From: Pampus argenteus
Taxonomy: Eukaryota > Chordata > Actinopteri > Scombriformes > Stromateidae
DNA length: 64,000 nt
Assembly (NCBI GenBank): GCA_036937835.1
Contig: CM072874.1
Coordinates: 12,600,001 to 12,664,000 of the forward strand
Direction of reading: 5' to 3'
Shown here: positions 41,301 to 50,501 of the stretch, piece after piece
How the letters are laid out: every line of letters starts with the position of its first letter
How positions within the stretch are numbered: position 1 is the first letter of the stretch
Made by a program: the position numbers and the translations under genes
The notes under the pieces: generated by a model
Database searches by the model: none
What the model saw: only the letters and a program-made list of their open reading frames with translations
What the model was told of the DNA's origin: nothing

Positions 41301-44300
41301 AACTATGTGGTGTTTGTGGTGAAGAAATTGAACTGACCGTGTTTAAAAATGTCACAGTAGTGAGACGAGTCAGATGAATGACTTTGATTGAGGTCTCTAT
41401 ATTTAGACTGCAGCTTTTCGCTCATCAAATGGAATTATACACTTAATTAGAAGCAAAGATGGAGCCATTGTGTCGCTGAGATTCGTCATTTAGCTAATTG
41501 AATCATGGCAAAGCTGGTATCACTTAGCTATCTTAATTGGTGCAGAAGTGGCCATTGTTGAAGTCTGCCATTTCTTCTAACCTCAGACTGTACAAAAACA
41601 CAGATAATATATATATATATATATATATATTTATTTTTTTATTCTTTGCAGTGGAGCCAAACAACAGCAGATGTTCAGCAGGCACGCAGTAAAAATTGTG
41701 ACCTCTGTAATGGCTGAATCTGTAATTACACACTAAAGAGGAGAGTAATAGTGGCTAAATGAACAAACCCAGCCTCTTCAAAGTACTTTAATTTGGATAA
41801 AGTTGTAAACAAGGTTAATGTATTTTTAAATACACATAACCAAGATGTTCCTTCAACCTGCAAAAAATTTTATTTTTTTTTGTAAAGCAACAGTTCCTAC
41901 ATCAAGCAGATTTTTTTTTTTTTTATCTAGAAGCAATTCAAATCACTGCATTATTATTATTGACTTATTGTCATTGTCATCTTGACTTGAATGTATCTAC
42001 ATTACAAATAAAGGGTTATTGTTTCTGCTGCTAAAAATGTGACTTTTCAGGAGAACACAGTACCTGCAGTATTATGATACTGGTATTAGACTGATTGTGA
42101 ACTACTACGAGGACCTTCCTGCTACAAAATGGAAATGTGCTATTTATTGAAATCTACTTAAATGTAATGATTTGTATCTTAAAAATACAGTATTTGCGCT
42201 TTACTGAAAATACCACATTAACAATGATTTCAAATATAACTGTTGTCCCAAATCACTCAAATTCACATTGTAAACATCAATAAAAAAAAGAAAAAAAAAA
42301 GAAAAAAGAAGGTTACTGGGTTTGACAGCAACACTTTCCATTTCACAAAAACTAAAAATGGAAACAAAAATTCTAACCATCCATGCTAGTTTTCCAACCA
42401 TGAGAAAGAAGGCACAAGACCTGGTAATCGCTCCAACTATGTGCTTGGAGATTTTCCTCTTTTCACTCTAATTGTCGCTATTGGTCACAGCCAAGATTTA
42501 CGATCAGATTTCTCAGAGAAAACCTCCCAACATAACATTCAGTTTATTTTCACTGTGATTTCTTTGTGTGTGTCAGTATGACGTGAGGTACACATCTAGC
42601 TCCGGCCTTGTTGTGTGTGTGTGTATTGTCTGCAGCTGGCAGCCTGCCAAGGTGATAGTGAGGAGAGGCTCTTACATAACACAGCCATGGTTTAAAACAA
42701 ATGCATTGTGAAAGGACTTTTCGTTTGCATATCCGCTTTTTATTTTGACCGCGTGGAAATCAAATCTTAAACACAAACTCGATTGTTCGGTTTTGGCTGA
42801 CTTGTGTTTTAATGATGTCTCAGCAACATTTCTGTACTTCTTTGAAATCAAGACATTAAGATTATGATGTGCTTTTTAAAAGTACAGACAATATAGGTCT
42901 ATTGTATTACATGCTGCAATATATGCTTTATATGTTCTATTGTGCAAAAAACACTTAAATGTTGTACTGTTGTTAAAAATATGTATCATGGTGATTATTT
43001 AATTGTGATGTTGACCGACAATCTTTAAAAATATCAAACTAAATTCTTAAATGTAATAATCCCCCTTTGTTTTTAGTGCCATATGACTAACCGGCCATTA
43101 AATTTGTGTGATTACTGTATGAGTGTGTGTGTGTGTTTTTGTCCTTGTTTGTTTGTGCCTGAGTATTATTTTCAATTCACTTTATTTGACCTTCCTAGGC
43201 TTCCGTAACATGCACCTGGATGACCAGATGACCTTGCTGCAGTGCTCCTGGCTCTTCCTCATGTCCTTCAGCCTGGGATGGAGGTCGTATGAGCAGTGTA
43301 ACGGTACCATGCTCTGCTTCGCCCCAGATCTCGTCATCAACAAGTGGGTATTATGGGCAGCTGTTGTATATTTACAGTACGCTGTCCTTTATTTAGCCAC
43401 TTTTGCTTTACATTTACTTATTTACAAGTGAGTTACTGCTGATGCCATGTTTATCAGAGAAAGCACATCGCTGTATGAACCCTTCCCAAAGAGAAAAAAC
43501 TGCAGTACACAGGAATCAACTGTTGCAAATGCAAACTGTTATGTAGCTTGATTACAGATATCACCACATTTCATTAAATATTAATGGATTATAACTGAAG
43601 AGATGAGTCAGTTTTTTAATGTTGTTTTATTGTATTAAACAGTTTGGATTTCTATTTTAGCTACATTACAGGCTGAATAATATAATATACTGCATCTCTG
43701 ATTTTGTGCCGGAAAAAAAAAAAAAGTGTTTTTAAAACTTAATTAACATTCCTACAGCTTTATCTCCACCGGCCATCGCTGCCGGTTAGTGTGAAACACA
43801 TTCAGTCTGCTACTAATGTTCTACTTAATTATTCATGTAGCAGGCAGTATGCAGCACATATTCATTGAGTATTTAGTAGGAAGTAAATCAGTATGCAATT
43901 CAGGACACACCCTTTTCTTTTTTGCTTTAATTATGTATATATGTACATTTTTAAAATAATTTTTTTGCGTGTTAATTAGTGAGGTTCAGAAGTGCAGGTA
44001 GGTGTGTTTTTGAACTTTGAACAGCCAAGCAGCAGCACACAGCCACTCAATCCCTGTTATACACAGCTGCAGTGGTGAGATCGGAGTAATCATAGTAGTA
44101 ATTTATTGAGATACGTACTAGTTGGATGAAAACCTGTGTTTTGTCATACACACAAGTGCAGTACATGCCCAAACAGTAAATAATCTTCTGTGCTGCTTTG
44201 AAGCCACAGAGGGATGGCTCAGTGATGACCTTAGTGTGTTAATTACAAAGCGATACTTAAACTATCAGTGAAACTGATTATGCTTAGAGGTATTTGTTCT

Positions 44301-47300
44301 TACTGTGCCACAGTCTTTGAGAGGAGTACCAAGAGTATGGCACAAGGCAATTCCCAAACATACTCATAACTTAGTGGGCTCTTGATTATTTCCCACAAAA
44401 GGCCTCTTAGGTTTTTAGCCAACACCGGTAATAGAGACTCAAAATGCTGCTCTGTGTCTCTCAGCTTGCCTGTGTTACACTATCGTAGCCTCTGTTATGC
44501 TACTTTCTGTTTCTAAAATGAGTCAACTCCCATCCTGCATAATTACATTCACATCACATTTTCATTTTATTCCAAGAGAAAATTATTATTTTGTCAGCAA
44601 CAACTAGAACTTTCATGTAGGGATGGGTAACATTTCAATATTTTATCAGTCAACTATTAAATTAATTGCCAACTATTTTGATCATCAGTTAATCAGTTTT
44701 TAAGAAGAAAATTCTCAAATGTGATTATTTTGTGGTTTCCTTAGTTTTCTATGATAATAAGCTAAATATATTTGTCTTGTGGACTGATGATCGGGACAGA
44801 ACAATACTTTGAGGATATAATCTTGGGTTTTGTGATCGACACATTTCATAATTTTCTCATTTACTGAATCAATAATGAAATTAATCATTTGATTTTTTTT
44901 GTTTTTAATAATACATTTCTAATATCTTACTATGTGGAATGTGAACATGCTTTTGTTTAGAAAATATGCTTCAGAAATGCGTCAGTGTTTGGCTCAATGA
45001 AAAGCAGCTGCACAAAAACTTAAATAAAGAGAGAGAATCTGAAAAATAAGGATTTAAATTGAGAAATGTTTGATCAAAAACTCTTCTTTTAGTTTGTTGC
45101 AATGCTTTTAGACTCTGGGCTCAGGCTCTGGCCACGTCTCTCTGACTATGACGTGACCATTGGTTCGAAGTGCAGTGTCCTTTTGCCCTGAAATGTTTTC
45201 CTCTTTGTAGTGAATGACAAGAGAGCAACAAACACTGAGCTCCTGATGTTGACAACCTGCAAACAGCTCATCCTCCTCATTGAAAATACGTTGAAAGAGA
45301 GGCATGCTGTGGAGAGTTGCTCCCTGTGAACACATAAACTCAGAGAAGGGTAAAAATAGATATGAAAGGTGAAGAAGTCATTGCCAGTAGCACTGCAGTT
45401 GGTCAGAATGAATAGCCAGCTATAAACCAAAGGCTACGGCTCTGGAGAATGTGCTGTATTGATTTTAGAGGTAGAAAGTAATGCGGGCTCAGTGTTAGTG
45501 GAAGTGAGGTGTGAAAATCCATCAGGGCTAATTTCACAGTCCGCTTTCCTCCTGCAGGGTTGAAGCGCTTCCCTGCTGAGGCTGTTTATTGAGAATTGAA
45601 TAACAGGATGAATGAAAGAGCCTTAAGTCTAATCTGTATGTCTCTCTCCGTTTTCCTCCGTTTTTCTTCTTCTTCTACTGTCTCCGTCTATTCTACATCT
45701 CTGACATCTCTTTTCCCCTCATCTCTTCCTCCTTTCATTCTTTTCTTTTCTTTTGTTTCCCTCCTTTCAGAGATCGTATGAAGCTGCCCTTCATGAATGA
45801 CCAGTGCGAACAGATGCTGAAGATCTGTAATGAGTTTGTCAGACTGGAGGTGTCCTATGAGGAGTACCTGTGCATGAAGGTCCTGTTGCTGCTCAGCACA
45901 GGTAATGAAACACTCGTCGCTTTGAAAAGCCACGGCGGTGTTTTTCATACTTTGTAAACAGCAATTATTCTGAGATTAAAATAGATTCACTCGACTTTGT
46001 CGACTGTGTAATTCAGCTGAAGCTTTTTCATTGCAGTGTGAGGCGAGCTCAAGTTGTCACAGTGGGGTGGTAGTTTGAGTGTAATGGGGACAAACTACAA
46101 CATAGTTCAGTAGTATTGAAGAGCGTGGATGACTGACATCTGGCTGAGTGTCCGTCTGCAGACAGCATTATATCTTGCATGTTGCTGCTGCACGCAGATT
46201 AGATGAATATATGAATATGTGACTGAGTTGCTTCTCTGAATCTATAAGCATTTTTATGTAAGTTACATCTTTCACTATACCACTATAAAGGGTCAAATGT
46301 ACACCTATTCAATCATTATATATGTTTCTGTACATTAAGTGAGTAAACAACAAAGCAGCTTGTTTTCTCATATTGAGTAACCACAAGATTTTGATCTACA
46401 GTGCATAAGGCCACATGTTTGATCTCATAGCACTGATTCGTGTGTTGTGTCATGTAACTAGTTTAGCTTTGTGAGTAATGCAGTGACACAATGCAACCTT
46501 ATAGTTTCAAGGAGTGTCTTAAAAAAAAAAAAGAGAAAATACAGTCTAAAACACCCAGAAGTAACAATCCTTAAGATTGCAGTCATGCTTGATTTGGTGA
46601 CGCCAGTGGTTGCCAAGCGGATTTCACTACTACACATTTAAAAAAACTAATTGTGATTGGACCGATTGTCACATTTTATGTTGCAACTTCTAGGAATACA
46701 TATTGTTGGACACCTGAAACATAAAAATGGGCACTTTTGAAATTAAATTATACTGTTTTCTTAGTGGATTTACTTTAATCTCATTATGCTTTTATTGGGT
46801 GCTAACATTGAGGTGAGAGTTTATTCAATACAGGCTTATAAATGGAACTAAAGTACAATATTTTCTCTTTATCTAACTTTGTCCATTGTTCTTATGTTCA
46901 GAAAATACATTACAAAATTAGCACTGTAATATTGTTATTTTGGTGATATGCAGTATGCTTTACATACAGCTTACTGGTAGTAGCTTTTTAAACATTTTAT
47001 TATTTTTCTTTGTTTGCAATTTTTTCCAAATTCCTGCAATTTAACTGCAGTAAGCACATAAAACATTGCAAATTGTATCACAATATCTGAGAAACGCCTC
47101 GGCAAAATCAAGCATTTTTAGCTGCGATAATCGCAAAAATCCTGGAGGGACTAATGAATACAGCACTATTACATACAGTCATTGCAGTCATAAATTGCCC
47201 AAATACAAGCACATTTTAAATAAAGCTCATAATTTAAAAAAAAAAATAAAGCTCTGAGTGAAAATTGGCTTCAGCAGAGAGTTATTCTGGTACTCTAAAT

Positions 47301-49369
47301 TTATTTTCAATGCATTCGGTTTGTAGGCAATGATTTGCTTGAGTTTAGGTCATTAGACAGCAACTGGGCTAAAGGAAAAAAGTAAAACATTCAACAGCCA
47401 TCACTTTCCTTCCTCTCTAAAGAGGTAAAATAATAGACTGCAGAGTAGAGTTAAAAAAAAAACAATGGGCTACCAGCCTAGCTATGTAATTAGCACCATT
47501 AAAATATCGAGAAAAAATATTACACAGCATGATAAAAGAATAATGAGTCAAACTTCTCCAATTATGTGAATGTCTCATTGGTAAGGAGAGCATTCTTCTT
47601 TCCACCTCACTCTCAGTGAATGGCAGTGTAAAGGATGCACTTTGAACGCTCGTTATAGCAGAGGAGATGACATTTCCATACTGAGCAGTTGGTTGCATTT
47701 TCATACGTCCCTTCATGGATGGAAATACTATCAGGTCAGAACATCTTTGGTGTTTTGTTCTGTTAAATTCAAAAGTCAGACTTCACTTTCAAGAATCATT
47801 ATCTACACTACGGTCACAGTAGCAACCCAAAGCTCTGTTAGATAACAATAATGCATTCAGTCATTTTATACTGAATAATACAGAGTAGAGAGTTGTTTTT
47901 ACTCTCTGCCAAACTGCAAATGCATAATGTAGAGGCCAGACAACACTTGCACTGCGGTATCTCCCATTTATCTGATTATGTAAATCGGACAGCATTTCAC
48001 CTCAGTCCTGCCCTCTGTGGTTTTGCATAATCTCCAGGCCAGTGACTGTGGTTTTTGCCAATGCCAGTGCCAGACACCGGATTGACACGGAGCCAGTGAT
48101 GTGTTGACATGGTCGTTATGACAACTGCATATTGATGCTTTTCAGACATTTGTGTTTTTTTTTAGTTCTTTAGTAGTGACCAGCATATTTGTAAATTTAC
48201 ACTATGTGTGTGTTCTTTAAAGTAAATGCAAGAGTTTCTGATTTTTATGAGGTGTGTGTCCAAACGTTCATTGCTCTTCTCAGACTCTCATTCAGGCTAC
48301 ACCGGTTAGGAAACACACTCCACAGTGGTTATTGATGTTACCTTTAGTTTTGCATATTTTCCACTACCTACAGCAATCTATTTAGGAGCTGCATGTGTGC
48401 ATCTGTGTGTGTGTGTTTACACACCAGCGTCTCCCAAGGTTCTTGTTGGGGTCCCACCTGGTAAGGTTTTTACTTTATGTCGCTCCTGCTCCCAGCCATT
48501 ATCATAGACCTGGCTTTTAATTGACTAGAGGAAACACAAGTGTGTCAACATTTAAGATAAACACTAACAAAAGGCAGATACTCACTGGATTAATGGACAT
48601 AATCAAAAGTAATATCATTCACTCAGACACATCTGTGGGATAAACAATCATCAAAGTTGTGTTCCTGGTCTAATGTAGGAGTAATGTTTGGAGTCCTAGA
48701 CATAAAAAAACAAAAAAACATTTTAATTTCTTAATTATATTTTATGAGTCACTGTCCCGCCATTGTACCGCCATGTTTATTTTAACATTTGTGTGTGTTT
48801 GTGTGTGTGTGTACAGTTCCAAAAGATGGCCTGAAGAGCCAGGCAGTGTTTGACGAGATCAGGATGACGTACATCAAGGAGCTGGGAAAAGCCATCGTCA
48901 AGCGAGAGGAAAATGCCAGTCAGAACTGGCAGCGCTTCTACCAGCTGACCAAGCTACTGGACTCCATGCAGGAGGTCAGATAATACACACACAACCATGC
49001 TGATTAATGTAAAGCCCTGAAGAATATGTGAAGAAACAGATCCCACAAAGTGCATTATGTTTCGGTCAAATCTCTACACTCTACGTGTCCCTCTCTAATT
49101 AGTAGAAGCCTATTGCATATAATGTAGGCTATTTTAAAGATAATCCTACAATTTAAAAACATATTAATAACATTGTTTTTCTGCCCCCTCACCACTCTCA
49201 CGGATGTCTCCTACAGATGGTCGACGGTCTGCTCCAGATCTGTTTCTACACATTTGTGAATAAAACCCTCAGTGTGGAATTCCCGGAGATGCTGGCAGAG
49301 ATCATCACCAACCAGATACCAAAATTGAAAGACGGGAGTGTCCGGCCTCTGCTGTTTCATCAGAAATGA
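1..49369 (+). CDS. nr3c1: Glucocorticoid receptor gene, 5'-truncated by the window (gene-level entry)
   Basis: Ligand-activated nuclear receptor for cortisol. It is held in the cytoplasm by chaperones, then enters the nucleus, binds glucocorticoid response elements as a dimer and regulates transcription (family knowledge). The CDS is join(1..449, 32195..32364, 38971..39087, 40706..40978, 43199..43343, 45771..45901, 48817..48974, 49217..49369), 1596 nt, with an optional 27-nt exon at 33857..33883. All junctions are GT..AG and phase-consistent. It is GR rather than mineralocorticoid receptor because the sequence has LVCSDEASG, MNLEARK and the C-terminus LLFHQK (MR has LVCGDEASG, MNLGARK and FHRK). 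Sizes of exons 4 (117), 6 (145), 7 (131) and 8 (158) agree with mammalian NR3C1 as I remember it. The insert exon points to the teleost paralogue called GR1 in trout and carp and GR2 in a cichlid. The start codon and the 5' part of the N-terminal domain lie outside the window. Confidence 0.97.
2627..2716. mobile_element. Decayed fragment of the same short element
   Basis: CTACAACTAATAATCATTTT and TTGGTCTATAAAATGT match the family pattern of the 10.7-kb element, but the termini are lost. Confidence 0.5.
5301..5319. repeat. AT dinucleotide microsatellite
   Basis: Alternating A/T tract of nine to ten units in intron 2. Confidence 0.9.
5565..5601. repeat. GT dinucleotide microsatellite
   Basis: Uninterrupted GT repeat of about 18 units in intron 2, followed by a GA-rich stretch. 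Likely length-polymorphic. Confidence 0.97.
6511..6539. repeat. AC dinucleotide microsatellite
   Basis: About 14 AC units in intron 2. Confidence 0.97.
10680..10998. mobile_element. Short non-autonomous DNA-transposon-like element
   Basis: It begins AGGGCTGCAAC and ends GTTGCAGCTCT, inverted termini matching at 10 of 11 bases, about 320 bp apart. The interior (ATTATCGATT..., ...AAACCAGAAAATATTCAC..., ...AAAATAGTTGGC) resembles a family I recall as very common in percomorph introns. It codes no protein. The superfamily is not certain; hAT-like is possible. Confidence 0.7.
12204..12588. mobile_element. Inverted-repeat-bounded element, about 385 bp
   Basis: GTCCGAAATTA at 12204-12214 and its exact reverse complement TAATTTCGGAC at 12578-12588 bound the segment, giving 11-bp perfect terminal repeats. 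The interior has two related TGCCAA-GGGG motifs near each end. It is probably a non-autonomous transposon or a remnant. The minus-strand 105-codon open frame covering it has no recognised domain. Confidence 0.5.
13258..13286. repeat. AT dinucleotide microsatellite
   Basis: About 14 AT units in intron 2. Confidence 0.95.
15678..15926. mobile_element. Decayed copy of the short inverted-repeat element
   Basis: It starts AGGGCTGTAAGAG, contains TTGGTCTATAAAATGT and ends in ATTAATCAACTATTGATTTG. The similarity to the copies at 2.6 and 10.7 kb is partial. Confidence 0.5.
16039..16066. repeat. GT dinucleotide microsatellite
   Basis: About 14 GT units in intron 2, next to a CTC-rich segment. Confidence 0.97.
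17421..17439. repeat. Short interstitial telomere-like repeat
   Basis: Three GGGTTA units in a row, just upstream of the LINE-tail fragment. Confidence 0.8.
17556..17608 (+). mobile_element. Fragment of LINE/SINE 3' tail
   Basis: TGTGATTTTGGGCTATACAA followed by AATAAAATTTGATTTGATTT is the forward version of the tail seen in reverse orientation at 53996-54045. Only the 3' end is present, as expected of a severely 5'-truncated insertion. Confidence 0.65.
18821..18926. repeat. Compound GT / CT microsatellite
   Basis: A GT run (18821-18853) and, after 22 bp of unique sequence, a CT run of about 25 units (18876-18926). Confidence 0.97.
20402..20461. repeat. Perfect 26-bp inverted repeat (hairpin, 8-nt loop)
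   Basis: Arms 20402-20427 and 20436-20461 are exact reverse complements over 26 bp, separated by TTGCGGTT. The base pair just outside the arms does not match. It lies in intron 2 and is transcribed with nr3c1. No transposon ends are recognised around it. Confidence 0.95.
21511..22009. repeat. 17-bp minisatellite with a TGATCA core
   Basis: About 29 tandem copies of the unit CTGATCACTATCTTCYA. The main variation is C/T at the next-to-last base and C/T at the first base, while the first few copies at the 5' end are more diverged (AAGTTCTA, ATGTGCCA). Each unit contains the palindrome TGATCA. There are no unique spacers, so this is a simple tandem array. Confidence 0.97.
23970..23998. repeat. 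AC dinucleotide microsatellite
   Basis: About 14 AC units in intron 2. Confidence 0.97.
26681..26714. repeat. AC dinucleotide microsatellite
   Basis: 17 AC units in intron 2. Confidence 0.97.
29270..29344. repeat. Long TG dinucleotide microsatellite
   Basis: About 37 perfect TG units, the longest dinucleotide run in the window. A shorter GT run lies near 29106-29130. Confidence 0.97.
32195..32364 (+). CDS. nr3c1: nr3c1 exon 3: first zinc finger of the DNA-binding domain
   Basis: 170 nt. After a Ser/Thr-rich linker the exon codes HKICLVCSDEASG and then CHYGVVTCGSCKVFF, which supplies the four zinc-binding cysteines of finger 1 and the P-box residues GS..V that set recognition of the AGAACA half-site. 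The acceptor is attccag after a CT-rich tract. The exon ends GAA G| in phase 1 with the donor gttggt, a poor match to gtragt, which may favour regulated splicing to the 27-nt exon. Reading through into the intron would add WFSHIF and about 30 more residues before a stop. Confidence 0.97.
33857..33883 (+). CDS. nr3c1: nr3c1 alternative 27-nt exon: nine-residue insert between the zinc fingers
   Basis: Between exons 3 and 4 lies a long pyrimidine tract (about 33794-33830), then ...gtgaag|GATGG...GATG|gtaaat. The 27 nt start with two bases that complete a glycine codon, code WRARQNTD and end with one base that joins GT of exon 4 as glycine, so inclusion inserts nine residues in frame and skipping also keeps the frame. 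The insert WRARQNTDG is the one known from rainbow trout GR1 and from a splice form of cichlid and carp GR. It sits in the linker between the fingers. The donor gtaaat is better than that of exon 3. It is too short for ordinary ORF finding. Whether it is constitutive or alternative in this species cannot be seen. Confidence 0.93.
36085..36178. repeat. TTTTA pentanucleotide repeat
   Basis: About 19 perfect TTTTA units in the intron between the 27-nt exon and exon 4. Confidence 0.97.
37468..37486. repeat. A10T9 tract
   Basis: Ten A followed by nine T, a self-complementary rigid tract, in the intron before exon 4. Confidence 0.9.
38971..39087 (+). CDS. nr3c1: nr3c1 exon 4: second zinc finger of the DNA-binding domain
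   Basis: 117 nt. It codes QHNYLCAGRNDCII, which includes the D-box AGRND that forms the dimer interface, then the remaining finger-2 cysteines (NCPAC) and the C-terminal helix RKCLQAGMNLE. The acceptor ccttttacag follows a long CT tract and the donor is gtaaat. The phase is 1 at both ends, so it joins equally to exon 3 or to the 27-nt exon. MNLE followed by ARK from exon 5 is a GR signature, where MR has MNLGARK. Confidence 0.97.
39088..40705 (+). other. nr3c1 intron 4 (1.6 kb)
   Basis: No coding sequence. It carries a fragment of the LINE 3' tail around 39726-39930, and a possible decayed inverted-repeat element end near 40430-40495 (ATTAATTG and GTTGCAGCC motifs). Confidence 0.8.
39726..39930 (-). 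mobile_element. LINE 3'-region fragment in nr3c1 intron 4
   Basis: CCTTAGAACTTCGATTCAGG and ACAGAGGAGGGATCC match, with substitutions, the segment at 54085-54190 of the LINE downstream of nr3c1, in the same orientation. It is diverged and non-coding. Confidence 0.6.
40706..40978 (+). CDS. nr3c1: nr3c1 exon 5: hinge and start of the ligand-binding domain
   Basis: 273 nt. It begins ARKNKKLIK, the basic hinge that with the end of the DNA-binding domain forms nuclear localisation signal 1. A proline-rich hinge follows, then helices 1 to 3 of the ligand-binding domain: VPTLLSVLKAIEPE, GYDSTLPD, and TLNRLGGQQV with the Asn and Gln equivalent to human Asn564 and Gln570 that contact the steroid. It ends at AVKWAKSLPG. 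Acceptor cccccttag, donor gtaatg, phase 1 at both ends. Confidence 0.97.
40979..43198 (+). other. nr3c1 intron 5 (2.2 kb)
   Basis: AT-rich, with a TA dinucleotide repeat at 41607-41631 and A/T homopolymers. No gene or RNA recognised. Confidence 0.8.
41607..41631. repeat. TA dinucleotide microsatellite
   Basis: About 12 TA units in intron 5. Confidence 0.95.
43199..43343 (+). CDS. nr3c1: nr3c1 exon 6: ligand-binding domain, helices 4-6
   Basis: 145 nt. It codes FRNMHLDDQMTLLQCSW, the coactivator-groove signature of steroid receptors, then LGWRSYEQC, with the arginine equivalent to human Arg611 that binds the steroid A-ring ketone, and LCFAPDLVIN on the beta-turn. Acceptor ccttcctag, donor gtgggt. 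It enters in phase 1 and ends with two bases (AA) that make lysine with exon 7. Confidence 0.97.
43344..45770 (+). other. nr3c1 intron 6 (2.4 kb)
   Basis: No coding sequence. A decayed interspersed element resembling a reverse copy of the 10.7-kb element lies around 44618-44890. The 3' end carries a long CT-rich tract before the exon 7 acceptor. Confidence 0.8.
44618..44890. mobile_element. Decayed, probably reverse-oriented copy of the short element
   Basis: It contains AATTGCCAACTATTTTGATC and TGTGGTTTCCTTAGTTTTCT, which look like the reverse complement or diverged forms of the 3' half of the 10.7-kb element. The termini are unclear. Confidence 0.4.
45771..45901 (+). CDS. nr3c1: nr3c1 exon 7: ligand-binding domain, helices 7-8
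   Basis: 131 nt. It codes DRMKLPFMNDQCEQM, then RLEVSYEEYLCMKVLLLLST, the strongly conserved helix 8 region. Acceptor ctcctttcag after a roughly 50-nt CT-rich tract, donor gtaatg. It starts with the third base of a lysine codon and ends with one base shared with exon 8. Confidence 0.97.
45902..48816 (+). other. nr3c1 intron 7 (2.9 kb)
   Basis: AT-rich sequence without a recognised gene. Its last 30 nt are a TG-repeat running up to the splice acceptor in place of a normal pyrimidine tract. Confidence 0.8.
48817..48974 (+). CDS. nr3c1: nr3c1 exon 8: ligand-binding domain, helices 9-10
   Basis: 158 nt. It codes VPKDGLKSQAVFDEIRMTY, IKELGKAIVKREEN and FYQLTKLLDSMQE, which are helix 9 and the first part of helix 10. 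Acceptor gtacag after a TG repeat. The donor GAG|gtcaga is weak. It ends in phase 0. If the following intron is kept, only Val-Arg are added before TAA at 48981-48983. Confidence 0.97.
48975..49216 (+). other. nr3c1 intron 8 (242 bp), short and potentially retained
   Basis: The shortest intron of the gene, with a weak donor (gtcaga) and an in-frame stop at its seventh base. Retention would give a receptor lacking the end of helix 10 and helix 12. In zebrafish a GR-beta form is known to arise by retention of sequence at this position. Confidence 0.75.
49217..49369 (+). CDS. nr3c1: nr3c1 exon 9: C-terminal ligand-binding domain with AF-2 helix
   Basis: 153 nt including TGA at 49367-49369. It codes MVDGLLQICFYTFVN, with Cys and Thr equivalent to human Cys736 and Thr739 that contact the steroid side chain, then EFPEMLAEIITNQIPK, the AF-2 activation helix, and ends in LLFHQK, the invariant GR terminus. 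Acceptor ctcctacag. The ligand-binding domain is complete and shows no damaging change, so the gene appears functional. Confidence 0.97.
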   Translation: MVDGLLQICFYTFVNKTLSVEFPEMLAEIITNQIPKLKDGSVRPLLFHQK

Positions 49370-50441
49370 CTGCCTTAATCTGTGAAGCAATGCCTTAAAT
49401 CCTGCCCTGTCCGTGCCCCCTGCCTCCCCCCATCGCTCTGATTTGATTACTCAGTTTTTCCAAGCCTCCTCTAGGAATTCTGCCACACCCCTCCAGGCCT
49501 CTGCGATTCAGCCACATCTCAGAGCACATCCCCAGTCCCAGGTTTGGCCAAGTACAGTAGGACGCCCTACAAGATTTTGGCCTCCAGGGGAAATATGTTG
49601 GCTCTGGATGTTGTGTTGCAGCATGCATTTTGGGCAATCTTTTTCTTTTTCTTTTTTTTACCCTCTCCTCCGTCCACCGCCCCAATCCTCAGATGTTTAA
49701 TCCTTTTTCTTCTGGTGTCTGCCTGCCTGCCTCCAATGTTTTACTGCTGTTTTCACTGACAAACCAACACCTTATATTCTCCAACTTGTCGATTAGAAGC
49801 ATGCCCGAACTTCAGGCTTACTTTTGTTCGCCTACCCAGTTTGTCCCTGTTTGTCTTTCCCAGCTCCACTGCGCAGAGAATGTAGTGAGTTTTCACTTTA
49901 GTTCCCGGAGGACTGTTGGCGATAAAGGGGATGAACAAAAACTGAGAAAAAAATTGAAACATACTCATGAGACATGAGAGAATCTTTTTTTTTTTTTTCC
50001 TGGACCTGACATCGAGGACGAACTGTTTTCATGTGTGAATCAGTTATCTATCCTGAAACTTTACAAGTCAGATTAACCAATGAAAGTAAAAAAAAAACAA
50101 CTATAAAAGAATATATATGTATATGTATATATATATAATTCTCTGTTTATTTTATGCAGACACATTTTTGACCACACATGGAATAGTAACGATTTCAAAA
50201 GTCACAATTACATACGCAAACATACAATGTATTTGCAGAGATACATCCGCTCAGCTAAATGTTTACATTATGATTTATCTGAGAAGGGAAAACCAGTGCC
50301 TTTTAGCTTTTACAGCTCTTCATAGCCATCCTCTCTAAACTGTTTTGTTTTTGTTTTTTTCATAAGATCTAACTTTGACATCCTTCCACATATTCTTTTT
50401 TTTTTTCTTTCTTTCTTTCTTTCTTTCTTTCTTTTTTTATT

Positions 50442-50501
<60 letters not shown>

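Noticed and set aside
1..49369. Mineralocorticoid receptor (nr3c2) as an alternative identity
   Set aside because: LVCSDEASG, MNLEARK and terminal LLFHQK fit GR and not MR, and the neighbour is arhgap26.
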